A DNA stretch of 64,000 nucleotides from Polynucleobacter corsicus (GTDB lineage: Bacteria > Pseudomonadota > Gammaproteobacteria > Burkholderiales > Burkholderiaceae): positions 744,001 to 808,000 of the forward strand of contig NZ_CP061314.1 in assembly GCF_018688255.1 (NCBI RefSeq), read 5' to 3'. The notes under the pieces were generated by a model. It made no database searches and was not told where the DNA came from. It was given only the letters and a program-made list of their open reading frames with translations. The position numbers were made by a program, and so were the translations under genes. Of this stretch, positions 35,296-44,531 are shown one piece after another. The number at the start of each line of letters is the position of its first letter. Positions within the stretch are counted from its first letter, which is position 1.

Positions 35296-36468
35296 ATGAG
35301 CATTTCGGCCTCCAATTCTTCAATTTCAATCACTCCAGTGGCGGTTTGGTCGCAGGTGGATGCAGGCCATGCACAAGTTAGCTTGAGTGGCGCCGTTAAT
35401 GTGTATTCCCTGGCTGGAGTGTGGAGTGATGTTCGGAAACAGCAAAATCAGTGGCTAGGGCAAGGAAGTACACAAGCGCACTCACTGATTTTTGACGCAT
35501 CAAAAGTCAGCTCTTTGGATGGATCGGCATTTGCATTTTTGATTGATGTGCAAGAGGCGCAGAACAAAGCAGGCGGACAGTTTGATATTCAAGGTTTAGA
35601 TCCTAAGTATCAGCCGCTCTTGCGTGAATTCGATCCAATTAATAAATTATTCCCGGCACCTACTGCAAAACAAAAAAGAAGTTTTGTTGTGAGTACTGGC
35701 ATGGCTGCGCAGAATTTGATAGATGATGCTCGCGGCCTAGTGAGGTTTACCGGTCACCTGTCAGCGGATTTAGCTTGGTCAATCCGAAATATCAGGCAAG
35801 TTCGCTGGGGGGACTTTGTGAACGCTGCTGTAGAGGCAGGTATTGCCGCATTACCTATTGTTGGTCTAGTTGCATTTTTGATTGGCGTTATTCTGTCCTT
35901 TCAGGCTGCGATTGGTATGGAACAATTTGGCGCCGTCTCATTTGTTGGGCCACTCGCTGCGCTAGGTATCGTCAGGGAGATGGGCCCACTGATTACTGCG
36001 ATCTTGCTTGCCGGCCGCTCATCAGCAGCATTTGCAGCCGAGATTGGTACGATGACTGTGAACAGTGAAGTCGATGCATTAGTCACTGGCGGCTTAAGCC
36101 CCATCCGATTTCTAGTGGTGCCAAGAGTGCTAGCTGGCATATTAGTGGCGCCAATATTGACCTTATTTGCCGACATCGTCAGTATTTTTTCTTCCATGCT
36201 GACCATGCAAATTTATGGCATTCCCTTTATTAATTTCTACAACGGCATGTTAGCGGCTGTCGATGTTGAGGATGTTCTATCTGGTCTTCTTAAGGCTACT
36301 CTCTTTGGCGTGGTTGTCTCTGCAATGGGTTGTTTACGAGGCATGCAAACCGGTACCGGTGCAGCGGCTGTAGGTATTTCCGCAACCCGGGCAGTGGTGA
36401 GTAGCATTGTCATGATTGTGCTGGTCGACGGTATCTTTGCTTACATCTCTTACAGGACAGGTTTCTGA
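35296..36468 (+). CDS. MlaE-family lipid ABC transporter permease with N-terminal STAS domain
   Basis: A 390-residue protein. Residues about 15-115 form a STAS-like domain (HSLIFDASKVSSLDGSAFAF), comparable to MlaB; the remainder is the MlaE permease with about five to six membrane helices and the family motif GPLITAILLAGRSSAAFAAE. So MlaB and MlaE functions appear fused. The start is ATG 35296 rather than TTG 35290. It is the first gene of an operon with mlaF-, mlaD- and PqiC-like genes, which overlap by 1-4 bases. Likely role: phospholipid movement between inner and outer membrane. Confidence 0.92.
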   Translation: MSISASNSSISITPVAVWSQVDAGHAQVSLSGAVNVYSLAGVWSDVRKQQNQWLGQGSTQAHSLIFDASKVSSLDGSAFAFLIDVQEAQNKAGGQFDIQGLDPKYQPLLREFDPINKLFPAPTAKQKRSFVVSTGMAAQNLIDDARGLVRFTGHLSADLAWSIRNIRQVRWGDFVNAAVEAGIAALPIVGLVAFLIGVILSFQAAIGMEQFGAVSFVGPLAALGIVREMGPLITAILLAGRSSAAFAAEIGTMTVNSEVDALVTGGLSPIRFLVVPRVLAGILVAPILTLFADIVSIFSSMLTMQIYGIPFINFYNGMLAAVDVEDVLSGLLKATLFGVVVSAMGCLRGMQTGTGAAAVGISATRAVVSSIVMIVLVDGIFAYISYRTGF

Positions 36469-37235
36469 TGGATGCTTTGGATAAAGCGATTGATGTGCAA
36501 AACCTCACTGTGGGTTACGGCTCAAACGTGCTATTACAAAATCTCAACTTCTCCGTTAATAACGGTGAGATCTTTGTGATTTTGGGTGGATCAGGTTGCG
36601 GTAAATCAAGTCTCTTAAAGAATTTATTCGGCCTATATCAGCCTCTTGCTGGGGATGTATTGATCGAGGGTCAAAATATCACTATCGCCCAAGGTGCTGA
36701 GCGCCAAAAAATCATGACGAGCTTCGGGGTCATGTATCAGCAGGGCGCTTTATTCGGCTCCATGAATCTACTGGATAACGTGACACTCTTTATGGAGGAG
36801 TACACCAAGTTGACTAGAGATCAGATGAATTTATTAGCCCGATGCAAACTGGACTTGGTGGGCTTACTGCCATATGAAACGTATATGCCTAGCGAGATTA
36901 GCGGCGGCATGCAAAAGCGGGCTGCAATCGCACGGGCGATGGCTTTAGATCCTAAAATACTATTTCTGGATGAGCCTTCAGCGGGTCTTGATCCGATTAC
37001 GTCGGCTGATCTCGATAGTACGATTTTAGATCTTTCAAAAAACTTAGGATTTACCTTTGTGATCGTCTCTCACGAGCTAGCCAGTATTTATTCCATCGCC
37101 GATAAAGTCATTATGTTGGATAAGGATGCCAAGGGCATTATTGCGCAAGGCGATCCTAAGGTATTAAGAGATAGCAGTAAAGATCCCCGAGTGCATCAAT
37201 TTTTTAATCGCATCATGAGCAAGGATGCAGCATGA
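36468..37235 (+). CDS. MlaF-type ABC transporter ATP-binding protein
   Basis: 255 residues with Walker A GGSGCGKSSL (about 41-50), signature SGGMQKRAAIARAM, Walker B ILFLDEPSAGLD and the switch histidine in VIVSHELAS. The GGMQKR form of the signature is typical of Mla/Mce importers. The start codon overlaps the permease stop (TGATG), indicating translational coupling. Confidence 0.94.
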   Translation: MDALDKAIDVQNLTVGYGSNVLLQNLNFSVNNGEIFVILGGSGCGKSSLLKNLFGLYQPLAGDVLIEGQNITIAQGAERQKIMTSFGVMYQQGALFGSMNLLDNVTLFMEEYTKLTRDQMNLLARCKLDLVGLLPYETYMPSEISGGMQKRAAIARAMALDPKILFLDEPSAGLDPITSADLDSTILDLSKNLGFTFVIVSHELASIYSIADKVIMLDKDAKGIIAQGDPKVLRDSSKDPRVHQFFNRIMSKDAA

Positions 37236-38146
37236 GCAATAACTCCAACCCTAATTACTTCCGTCTTGGCATTTTTGTGCTCGCGGCAATCGGTGCGTTA
37301 CTCACTGTCATCTTGATCTTTGGCTCAGGGCAATTTTTCAAAAAATCATTCATGGTCGAAACCTATGTCAAGCAATCAGTGACAGGCTTAGATGCTGGTG
37401 CGGCGGTACGCTTTCGAGGCGTTAAGATTGGACAGGTGACGATGATTGCTCTCTCGGGTGACTTGTATGAAAAAGAGGTCCCGATGGTACAGAAGCAAGA
37501 GTATGTTGTTGTGAGAATGCAAATCTATGGCGATGCTATTGAGAAAAGTCATCTGGAAACATTCATTAAAGATAACTTGCGTGCGCGCATTCGATCGATG
37601 GGCATTACTGGCGTCAACTATGTGGAGTTAGATTTCTACCCAAGCGCTACCCAATACTCTCCCTTACCTTTTCCATGGGCGCCCGAGTATGCAGTTGTCC
37701 CATCAATGCCAAACCAAGCAGATGAAATTATTTCAGGAATACAAAAGTTAATTGGTGCTCTCAACGGTCTTGATGTTGAGGGAACCCAGAGGAAGTTTGA
37801 TGCCTTATTGGATAATTTGAATAAATTAATGGCTGGCGATGGTAAAAATAATGCGGGCCTAATTAATTCAGTGCAAGATCTCAATGTCTTGTTGGATCGA
37901 ATTGCTAAAGTCACCGATAAAGATCAACTCAATATTCTGATGCGTGAATTGGTTGCCACCATGGTTTCTTTGCGTCAAACCGTTACTAGCGTTCAGGGCG
38001 ACACCACTGCAACCTTGGAGAACCTGCGTCAGGCCAGTGAACAGTTAAATGAATTTACCCGTGTCGCAAGTCAATCGCCGTCTACTCTAATTTGGGGTGA
38101 GCCACCTGCACGTATTACGCCTCCAATGAATGGAGCTCAAAAATGA
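37232..38146 (+). CDS. MlaD/MCE-domain substrate-binding protein
   Basis: 304 residues: a single N-terminal membrane helix (FRLGIFVLAAIGALLTVILI), one MCE domain (about 40-125, with VTGLDAGAAVRFRGVKIGQV) and a long helical C-terminal tail of about 150 residues. The tail is longer than in E. coli MlaD and resembles helical needle-type Mce proteins. It overlaps the ATPase and lipoprotein genes by four bases (ATGA). Confidence 0.92.
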   Translation: MSNNSNPNYFRLGIFVLAAIGALLTVILIFGSGQFFKKSFMVETYVKQSVTGLDAGAAVRFRGVKIGQVTMIALSGDLYEKEVPMVQKQEYVVVRMQIYGDAIEKSHLETFIKDNLRARIRSMGITGVNYVELDFYPSATQYSPLPFPWAPEYAVVPSMPNQADEIISGIQKLIGALNGLDVEGTQRKFDALLDNLNKLMAGDGKNNAGLINSVQDLNVLLDRIAKVTDKDQLNILMRELVATMVSLRQTVTSVQGDTTATLENLRQASEQLNEFTRVASQSPSTLIWGEPPARITPPMNGAQK

Positions 38147-38799
38147 AAATTCAGATGACTAATCACCCACGCCTTATTCGGTTTGCCGCCTTTGTATTCA
38201 TGGCGGCAACATTAAGCGCATGCTCATTGCCTAAAAGACCAGCATTAGAGACCAGTAGCTGGATGGTTGCCCCAGAGCGTACAGGTGCCCCCTATAAGCC
38301 ACGTAGTGATTTGTGGCTCAAGATGGGTTCATCCTCAGCAACACCACCTTTTGACGGCAAGTCTTTGGTTTATCGCTTGGGTGATCAGCGTTATGAAAAG
38401 GATTTTTACAATACATATTCCGCCTTGCCAAATGAGATGGTCGGTAATGCAACACGTCAGTGGTTGAATCATGCCCAGATCTTCTCTATGACTGTAGGTC
38501 AGGGCAATAGCTTCTTTCCGTATTACATCTTGCAGACATCCATAGAGGAATTTTATGGCGATTACCGGGTTCGTCCGGAGGCCGTTGTAACGATTGAATT
38601 TTTCTTTACTGCCACTGATCCCCAAAAGCGCAATCCGGTGATTGGTAAAAACCGCTACACCAAGAGAGTTGCACTCAAGGACAACACTCCTCAAGCATTG
38701 GCCTTAGGTCAGCAAGAGGCCTTGGCGCAAATTTTGAAAGAGTATGAGGTAGTGCTTTATAAATACGCTGGTAATCTGCCTCCACCTCTAGGGCAGTAG
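38143..38799 (+). CDS. ABC-transport auxiliary lipoprotein (PqiC/YmbA-like)
   Basis: 218 residues with a lipobox ATLSAC (Cys near residue 27) and an ABC_trans_aux-type fold containing YRLGDQRYEKDFYNTYSALP. PqiC-like lipoproteins sit on the inner face of the outer membrane and receive the MCE tube. Its presence and the lack of mlaC or mlaA genes here make the operon more PqiABC-like in architecture, even though the permease is MlaE-type. Confidence 0.88.
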   Translation: MKIQMTNHPRLIRFAAFVFMAATLSACSLPKRPALETSSWMVAPERTGAPYKPRSDLWLKMGSSSATPPFDGKSLVYRLGDQRYEKDFYNTYSALPNEMVGNATRQWLNHAQIFSMTVGQGNSFFPYYILQTSIEEFYGDYRVRPEAVVTIEFFFTATDPQKRNPVIGKNRYTKRVALKDNTPQALALGQQEALAQILKEYEVVLYKYAGNLPPPLGQ

Positions 38800-38841
38800 G
38801 CATTCTAGAATGACAGTACAGATAACAATATTGGAGAAGAC

Positions 38842-39627
38842 ATGGATTTAGGGCTCAAAGGTAAGGTTGCATTGGTGATGGCATCTAGTCGAGGTTTAGG
38901 TCAGGCGATGGCCGTCTCCTTGGCGCGTGAGGGTGTCAAAGTAGCGGTGACTGGCCGCAATCCGGAGGGATTAAAAAAATCGGTAGAGATGATTGAGGCT
39001 GCCGGTGGAAAAGCTTTAGCTCTGAGCTGGGATCTTTCTGATGCATCTCTGATCGATAGCTTGGTGAGCAAGGTAGAAAAAGAACTGGGCCCGATTGATA
39101 TTTTGGTAAACAACACCGGCGGACCTCCTCCAACATTGGCGGCAGGGCAAGATCCCGCTTTGTGGCAAAAGAGTTTTAACGATATGGTGCTATCACTCAT
39201 CAGCATCACCGATCGAGTTCTACCAGGAATGCGTCAACGTAAATGGGGTCGCATTATTACGAGTACCACTTCAGGAGCTATTGCCCCTATTAAAAATCTG
39301 GCCATCTCAAACACCTTGCGAGCCGCGTTACTCGCCTGGTCTAAAACCTTGGCGGCAGAAGTGGCAGCCGATGGCATTACTGTGAACGTGATCATGCCGG
39401 GTCGTGTAGCAACTGATCGCTTGCGTCAATTAGATGAAGCACGTGCTCAACGTGAAAATGTGAGTTATGACTCCGTTGTTCAAGCTAGCTTGAGGCAAAT
39501 TCCGATGGGGCGTTATGGTGATCCACAGGAGTATGGAGATACTGCGGCATTTCTAGCTAGTCAAAATGCCTCATTCATCACTGGGTCAGTGATTCGTGTG
39601 GATGGTGGCCAGATTCAGGCGATCTAA
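38842..39627 (+). CDS. Short-chain dehydrogenase/reductase
   Basis: 261 residues of classic SDR type: cofactor-binding ASSRGLGQAMA (near residue 15), NNTGGPPPTLAAG in place of NNAG, and a C-terminal VIRVDGGQIQ. In the active-site region the usual Tyr-X3-Lys is not obvious: the sequence after the STTSGAIAPIKNL stretch has SNTLRAALLAWSKTL, so the Tyr appears to be replaced. Cofactor use and activity are therefore uncertain. It is probably 3-oxoacyl-ACP reductase-like. It is followed directly by an FtsX-type permease gene. Confidence 0.88.
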   Translation: MDLGLKGKVALVMASSRGLGQAMAVSLAREGVKVAVTGRNPEGLKKSVEMIEAAGGKALALSWDLSDASLIDSLVSKVEKELGPIDILVNNTGGPPPTLAAGQDPALWQKSFNDMVLSLISITDRVLPGMRQRKWGRIITSTTSGAIAPIKNLAISNTLRAALLAWSKTLAAEVAADGITVNVIMPGRVATDRLRQLDEARAQRENVSYDSVVQASLRQIPMGRYGDPQEYGDTAAFLASQNASFITGSVIRVDGGQIQAI

Positions 39628-39631
39628 AGCA

Positions 39632-42109
39632 GTGTTAAGCAGCTTTTTACGGGCCATTCAGCGAGACCTTCGATCAAGTGAGCTAGTAGCACTATTGGTC
39701 GCGCTGACGCTCTCTGTAGCTGCCTTATCCAGCGTCAGCTTCTTAGCTGACCGAATGCAGCGGGCCTTTCAGTTCGATGCACGCCAGCTACTTGCTGCAG
39801 ATCTATTGCTGGTTTCTGATCAACCCCTGCCTGAGCGCTTTATTCAGGAGGCTCAGGGGCGACAGCTAAGCGCAGCTCAAACGATTGTTTTTCCGAGTAT
39901 GGCTACGGTAGGGATGCAAAGTAAGCTGGCTTCCCTTAAAGCTGTAAGTTCTGCTTACCCCTTGCGCGGTAGCTTGCAGGTATCACCTTCATCAGTCAGC
40001 ACAACTCCACCAGTAGGTTCGGTCTGGGTGGATCCGGCAATGCTCAGTGCGCTCAAGGCAAAAGTGGGCGATTCGATGCTATTGGGTGATAAGACATTTT
40101 TCATTAGCGGTATCTTAGAGCGCGAGCTTGACCGAGGCGCTGGCTTTATGAACTTCGCGCCACGCGTCATGATGTCACTGGATGATTTGCCAGCCACCGG
40201 TCTGATTGGTCTGGGCAGCCGCGTGACCTATCGACTGCTTTTGGCGGGGAATGATTCAGCTATCTCTGACTATGAGCAATGGGCTACGCAATCGATTAAA
40301 TCCGAAGGGCTTAGAGGGTTGCGCATTGAGACTTTGGAGAATGCTCAGCCTGTCATGCGTAAAACCCTTGAGCGGGCAGAGCGCTTCTTATCTTTGGTTG
40401 CCTTACTGACAGCCATGGTGGCTGCGGTAGCGATTGCCTTGTCAGCGCGCCGTTATGTTTTAAAGCAGGCTGATGTTTGCGCAGTGATGAAATGCCTTGG
40501 CGCAAGCCAAAAGACCATCCTAGTAAACCAAGTCAAGATATTGGGCGCTCTGTGTATATCAGCCGCTGTGATGGGTGCCGCAATTGCTTACGGCGTTCAA
40601 GAGATATTGATTGGGATCTTGGGCAATTTACTAGTTGCGAATCTACCCGCGCTCTCACTCTGGCCCCTGGTCTGGAGTATTTTGTTTTCCTCCTGTTTGC
40701 TAATCGGTTTTGCTGGACCACCCTTATTTAGTTTGGTCATGATTTCACCGGTGCGACTGATTCGTAAAGAGTTGGGATCTGTAAACATTAAGGTGTTGTG
40801 GGTTGCACTTTTTGGATTGACTACTTGTCTTGTCTTGATCGCGTTTGCAGCTCAAGATTGGAAGCTGGCCTCTTGGGTTGCTGCAAGCTTTGGCTCAGCC
40901 ATTGTGGTCTTTGCCGTAGTTTCTTGGTTATGCCTAAGCTTGCTTAAAATCTTATTTACAAGGTGGAGTAGTCACAGCTTCGCATTACGCTTTGCACTTA
41001 CAGTGCAAGCACGTCGCTCTGGCTTCGCAGTCATGCAAATTACGGCGCTAGGTATTGCCTTGATGGCCTTATTGCTCATCCTATTGCTCCGACAAGATTT
41101 ATTGGCTACCTGGCAGGGCAATATCCCAGTCGATGCGCCCAATCGCTTCATGATTAATATTCAGGAAGATCAAAAGCCTAGCATCACTCGCTCACTACTG
41201 GATGCGGGAGTAGCAAAACCCAGCTTTAGTCCCATGGTTCGTGCGCGCTTAGTGGAAGTCAATGGAAAGTCTATTGGACCCAATGACTACGTTGATGAAA
41301 ATGCACGCCGCTTGGTTGATCGAGAATTCAATCTCTCATACACCGAGCAGTTGCCTGAGGGTAATCGGATTACTGCTGGAAAATGGCTTGAAGGTAGTGC
41401 GCCGCAAGTTTCTTTGGAGATGGGGATTGCAAAGACTTTGAAGTTAAAGCTGGGCGATCAAATGACCTTTGAGCTTGCCGGTGAAAAAGTCACAGCGCCC
41501 ATTACCTCTTTGCGTAAGTTGGACTGGAGTTCGATGAAAGTGAATTTCTTTGTCATCATGCCCCCTGCAATGCTCGCAGAGATGCCCCAGTCTTGGATTA
41601 CCTCGTATTATCAAGGTGCCGCAATTGAAGGTTTAGATTATCAACTTACACAGACTTATCCCAATCTCACCATCGTCGATGTGGGGACATCGCTAAAGCA
41701 AATACAAGATGTACTGGACCGACTGTCCTCTGTATTGGGGCTCTTGTTCGCATTCACGATTGCGGCAGCGATTTTAGTTTTAGTAGCTGCGATAGCGGCA
41801 ACACAAGATGAGCGTTTTAGGAGCGCAGCCTTGTTAAAGGCAGTGGGTGCATCACGCTATCTACTGGGGAAGATTGCATTAGCCGAGCTACTAATTATTG
41901 GAGTGCTGGCAGGAACTTTAGCGGGACTCGCTGCCGGAATTGCAGCATGGGCACTGGGCCGTTTTGTATTGGAGATTGAGTTCAATGCATTTATGCAGTC
42001 TTTGGCGATGGGGATCGGCTTTGGGGTAACTGCTTGCCTACTAGCCGGTTATCGCTTTCAGAGAAGAATTCAGACCGCTACTGCAATGGAATGTTTGCGT
42101 GAGACTTAA
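39632..42109 (+). CDS. FtsX/MacB-like ABC transporter permease (YbbP family)
   Basis: About 825 residues with two FtsX domains: helix bundles at the N-terminus, about 260-470 and the last 130 residues (SVLGLLFAFTIAAAILVLVA onward), and a large periplasmic domain between 480 and 700. Members usually work with an ATPase such as YbbA, but none lies next to it here. The start is GTG 39632, five bases after the SDR stop; the longer frame from 39596 would overlap the SDR gene. Probable role: lipoprotein or envelope transport. Substrate unknown. Confidence 0.88.
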   Translation: MLSSFLRAIQRDLRSSELVALLVALTLSVAALSSVSFLADRMQRAFQFDARQLLAADLLLVSDQPLPERFIQEAQGRQLSAAQTIVFPSMATVGMQSKLASLKAVSSAYPLRGSLQVSPSSVSTTPPVGSVWVDPAMLSALKAKVGDSMLLGDKTFFISGILERELDRGAGFMNFAPRVMMSLDDLPATGLIGLGSRVTYRLLLAGNDSAISDYEQWATQSIKSEGLRGLRIETLENAQPVMRKTLERAERFLSLVALLTAMVAAVAIALSARRYVLKQADVCAVMKCLGASQKTILVNQVKILGALCISAAVMGAAIAYGVQEILIGILGNLLVANLPALSLWPLVWSILFSSCLLIGFAGPPLFSLVMISPVRLIRKELGSVNIKVLWVALFGLTTCLVLIAFAAQDWKLASWVAASFGSAIVVFAVVSWLCLSLLKILFTRWSSHSFALRFALTVQARRSGFAVMQITALGIALMALLLILLLRQDLLATWQGNIPVDAPNRFMINIQEDQKPSITRSLLDAGVAKPSFSPMVRARLVEVNGKSIGPNDYVDENARRLVDREFNLSYTEQLPEGNRITAGKWLEGSAPQVSLEMGIAKTLKLKLGDQMTFELAGEKVTAPITSLRKLDWSSMKVNFFVIMPPAMLAEMPQSWITSYYQGAAIEGLDYQLTQTYPNLTIVDVGTSLKQIQDVLDRLSSVLGLLFAFTIAAAILVLVAAIAATQDERFRSAALLKAVGASRYLLGKIALAELLIIGVLAGTLAGLAAGIAAWALGRFVLEIEFNAFMQSLAMGIGFGVTACLLAGYRFQRRIQTATAMECLRET

Positions 42110-42645
42110 TTCAGTTTAACTAGGTTCTTCGGTAATTCCACTAAGCGCGTTCCACTAAAGCGGTCTGGCAGACTTTGGCGTAGCAAAGGTTTAACGCGAT
42201 CTAAGTAAATGCTCAGTGGCCACAGAAATAAAGCCACCGCAAATAGCATTTCAATAATTTGCCATCTCTGCAGTTCGAACATCCACTGCAAAATCACGCA
42301 AGGCACTAGCCACAAAGACCCAAAAAAATAACGCCAAATCGCTTGTCTGCGAGTCAGGTTGTATCCGCCTGGACCAATCATGCGCACTCGCCATGTTTGC
42401 ATTGCCAGTGTCTGCCCCGACTTCGTCCAATACCAGGCAAAGTAAATGCCTAGTACGGCGTAGAGATAGAGAAAGGTGAGCCAACTGGGGAGAGATACGC
42501 CAAACAGAATACCTAATCCCAAATTGGGAAGTAGGAAAGTGAGAGCGATGACGCCTAATAAAACCAATTGCTCATACAGAATGCAAGAGACCCGTCGCCA
42601 AAACTGGGGAGCGGGGAGTAGGTTTAATTCTGCGGGGCTAATCAT
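42106..42645 (-). CDS. RDD-family membrane protein
   Basis: 179 residues with about four hydrophobic segments (LVLLGVIALTFLLPNLGLGI, LTFLYLYAVLGIYFAWYW and two more after 105). The RDD family is defined by R and D residues in the first helices; here RRVSCILYE replaces the usual RRLxAxxxD. It overlaps the end of the convergent permease gene by four bases and is the last gene of the ECF sigma operon. Function unknown; some RDD proteins are sodium-proton antiporters. Confidence 0.8.
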   Translation of the reverse strand: MISPAELNLLPAPQFWRRVSCILYEQLVLLGVIALTFLLPNLGLGILFGVSLPSWLTFLYLYAVLGIYFAWYWTKSGQTLAMQTWRVRMIGPGGYNLTRRQAIWRYFFGSLWLVPCVILQWMFELQRWQIIEMLFAVALFLWPLSIYLDRVKPLLRQSLPDRFSGTRLVELPKNLVKLN

Positions 42646-42648
42646 GAC

Positions 42649-43281
42649 TTAAGGATTACTTGAGCCGCTATCGGGGCTGCTGTTCGTTGCAGGAGGTTCT
42701 GAAGCAGGAGCGTTGCCGGCTGTTGGAGGCAGTGCTAAGTTCGATTGATGTTTAATCGGATGCTGTTGCAATGTAGGCGCACTTACAGTCGTTGGTTTTT
42801 TCTTATTGACCTCTGCTTGAGCTAGCTTTTTCTTTTGCTCATCACTCAGTTTTTGATAAGCACTCCAAGCCTCAGCTTTTTTCTCAGCGGGAAACTTGAG
42901 GCTGCTTAAATAGTTTTCGCGTGCAATGCGGCGGTCTTTTTGAGAGAGCTTGGACCAACCCATCATGCGGGACTGCAGTCGCTGTTGATCAGCCTCACTC
43001 ATCCGAGAATGTAGATTGGCAACTTGTATCCATTTTTTACGACTGTCTGGGAGCATGTAATCCCAATCGTCTTCCAATGGAGCGAGGATTTTTTGTTGCC
43101 CTGGTTTAAGGCTCTCCCAAGTACCATCTGGCTTTTTCTCTGGGATGCCAGTAGTTTTTCCATGGCCTGCTGCCGATGTTTGGGCAAATACGCCTGAACT
43201 TGGAACTGATCCTAGGACGCCAATCGCCAGCATCATGCTGATGCTTAGTGAGGCGCTCAAGGACCGTAGATTTTTTAGCAT
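42649..43281 (-). CDS. DUF3106 exported protein
   Basis: 210 residues: a signal peptide (about 1-34, GVFAQTSA), a helical DUF3106 core (about 55-145, with WESLKPGQQKILAPLEDDWD and KWIQVANLHSRMSEADQQRL) and a Pro/Ser-rich tail. The repeated helix pattern with LS.KDRR resembles periplasmic metal- or stress-responsive helical proteins; this is only a fold impression. It is probably in one operon with the RDD, DUF3619 and sigma factor genes. Confidence 0.85.
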   Translation of the reverse strand: MLKNLRSLSASLSISMMLAIGVLGSVPSSGVFAQTSAAGHGKTTGIPEKKPDGTWESLKPGQQKILAPLEDDWDYMLPDSRKKWIQVANLHSRMSEADQQRLQSRMMGWSKLSQKDRRIARENYLSSLKFPAEKKAEAWSAYQKLSDEQKKKLAQAEVNKKKPTTVSAPTLQQHPIKHQSNLALPPTAGNAPASEPPATNSSPDSGSSNP

Positions 43282-43307
43282 GCGCTAACTGTAGCTCGCT
43301 ATGACAG

Positions 43308-43772
43308 TTAGGATGGAGTCTTAGCTGTGCTGAGGCTGTCTTGATCTGATTCCGCTAAAGGCCCGTTTTTGAGGAAACCCAAAAAGCCGCTATCAGCATA
43401 AGCATCAGGTGGGACATCGTCAGTTAAGAGGGCGACATCGAGCTCGGCAATATCGTTGATGCGGGAATCTTGCTGCCATTGGGCGATGCCGATGAGACCG
43501 AATACTAGAACGGCCAAGGGGGCAACCCAACCCACGTTATCCCATAATGAGCGAGAGCCAAAGGACCAGTTTCCGCTAGAGCTCGCTAAAACAGGCTGCG
43601 CAATGCGTACTTTTTCTGGTTTTTTGACAGAAAGCGCCTTGAGGCGTGCTGCATACAGACGATCTTTGATTCCAGCGGGCAGGGATTGGGATCCTTGGCG
43701 GAGCAGGGCGGCAGCATTCAGACCAAATTGATCTGATTCTGTTGTGCTGAGGATGTCTTCGTTGCGGTTCAC
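43308..43772 (-). CDS. DUF3619 membrane protein, probable anti-sigma factor
   Basis: 154 residues with one membrane helix (VGWVAPLAVLVFGLIGIAQW) near residue 90. The N-terminal cytoplasmic region (FGLNAAALLRQGSQSLPAG, then DRLYAARLKAL) is the DUF3619 signature. Its gene overlaps the end of the sigma factor gene by four bases, the usual arrangement of sigma and anti-sigma factors. Anti-sigma activity is inferred from topology and position. Confidence 0.82.
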   Translation of the reverse strand: MNRNEDILSTTESDQFGLNAAALLRQGSQSLPAGIKDRLYAARLKALSVKKPEKVRIAQPVLASSSGNWSFGSRSLWDNVGWVAPLAVLVFGLIGIAQWQQDSRINDIAELDVALLTDDVPPDAYADSGFLGFLKNGPLAESDQDSLSTAKTPS

Positions 43773-44338
43773 AGGGCAATTCCTTTTAATTTCAATGCTT
43801 TAGCTAGAGCCTGAGTGGCTCTTGAGCAGTGGGTTTTGACGCTTCCCTCGCTACATCTCATCGCAAGGGCAGTTTCAGTAATACTCAGCTCATCCCAATA
43901 ACGCATCAGGAAGGCTTCTCGTTGACGGGCAGGCAATTTTGATATTTCTGACTCTAGAGCATGTAATAGCTGAATACGTTCAAGCTTAAATGCACCATCT
44001 TGGTGAATTTCACTATCATCTGGAGCTGACAGTGACTCCAGGGGGTCAAAATCATCGCCTTCATCCGATTTCTTACCCATGTTCGAGAACAGGGTGACCC
44101 AGGTATTGCGAACTTTTTGACGTCTAAACCAGTCGTGAATGCGGTTTTGCAGAATTCTGGTGAAGACCAGAGGTAATTCTGCTGCAGGCCGATCACCATA
44201 CTTTTCAGCCAGCTTGATCATGGCATCCTGAACAATGTCTAAGGCCGCATCGTCATCTCGCACAGCATAGACCGCTTGCTTGAAAGCGCGCTGCTCAACA
44301 CTACTCAGAAAGTCAGAAAGTTCTTGGGGTAAAGCCAT
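43769..44338 (-). CDS. ECF RNA polymerase sigma factor
   Basis: 189 residues with sigma region 2 (AALDIVQDAMIKLAEKYGDR, then PLVFTRILQNRIHDWFRRQK) and region 4 (LPARQREAFLMRYWDELSIT, then CSEGSVKTHCSRATQALAKA). Start ATG 44338. The linker is acidic. It begins the four-gene operon with DUF3619, DUF3106 and RDD genes, which may be its own regulators or targets. The stimulus is unknown. Confidence 0.93.
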   Translation of the reverse strand: MALPQELSDFLSSVEQRAFKQAVYAVRDDDAALDIVQDAMIKLAEKYGDRPAAELPLVFTRILQNRIHDWFRRQKVRNTWVTLFSNMGKKSDEGDDFDPLESLSAPDDSEIHQDGAFKLERIQLLHALESEISKLPARQREAFLMRYWDELSITETALAMRCSEGSVKTHCSRATQALAKALKLKGIAL

Positions 44339-44531
44339 TCAGTAGATTAGACCTGAATCAGAGGGAATTCGTTCATTTTAGGGGATTGCTATAGAATATA
44401 GGGCTTACTACCTAGAATCTCATTCAAGAAGTGGTTTTTTCCGGTAGCAGCGCCGTTCGAACTCAGGCCACAAGCAAGAGATAGAACAGACCAATCAATT
44501 TTTTGCCGAAAATTGCAAAGGACGAAAGAAA

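Noticed and set aside
35075..35299. Plus-strand frame and greB N-terminal extension across tRNA-Arg
   Set aside because: Both are produced by the tRNA sequence; greB homology begins at ATG 35110.
44339..44531. Attenuator or leader peptide upstream of ilvB
   Set aside because: No ATG-started frame rich in Ile/Val/Leu and no terminator hairpin are present in the gap.
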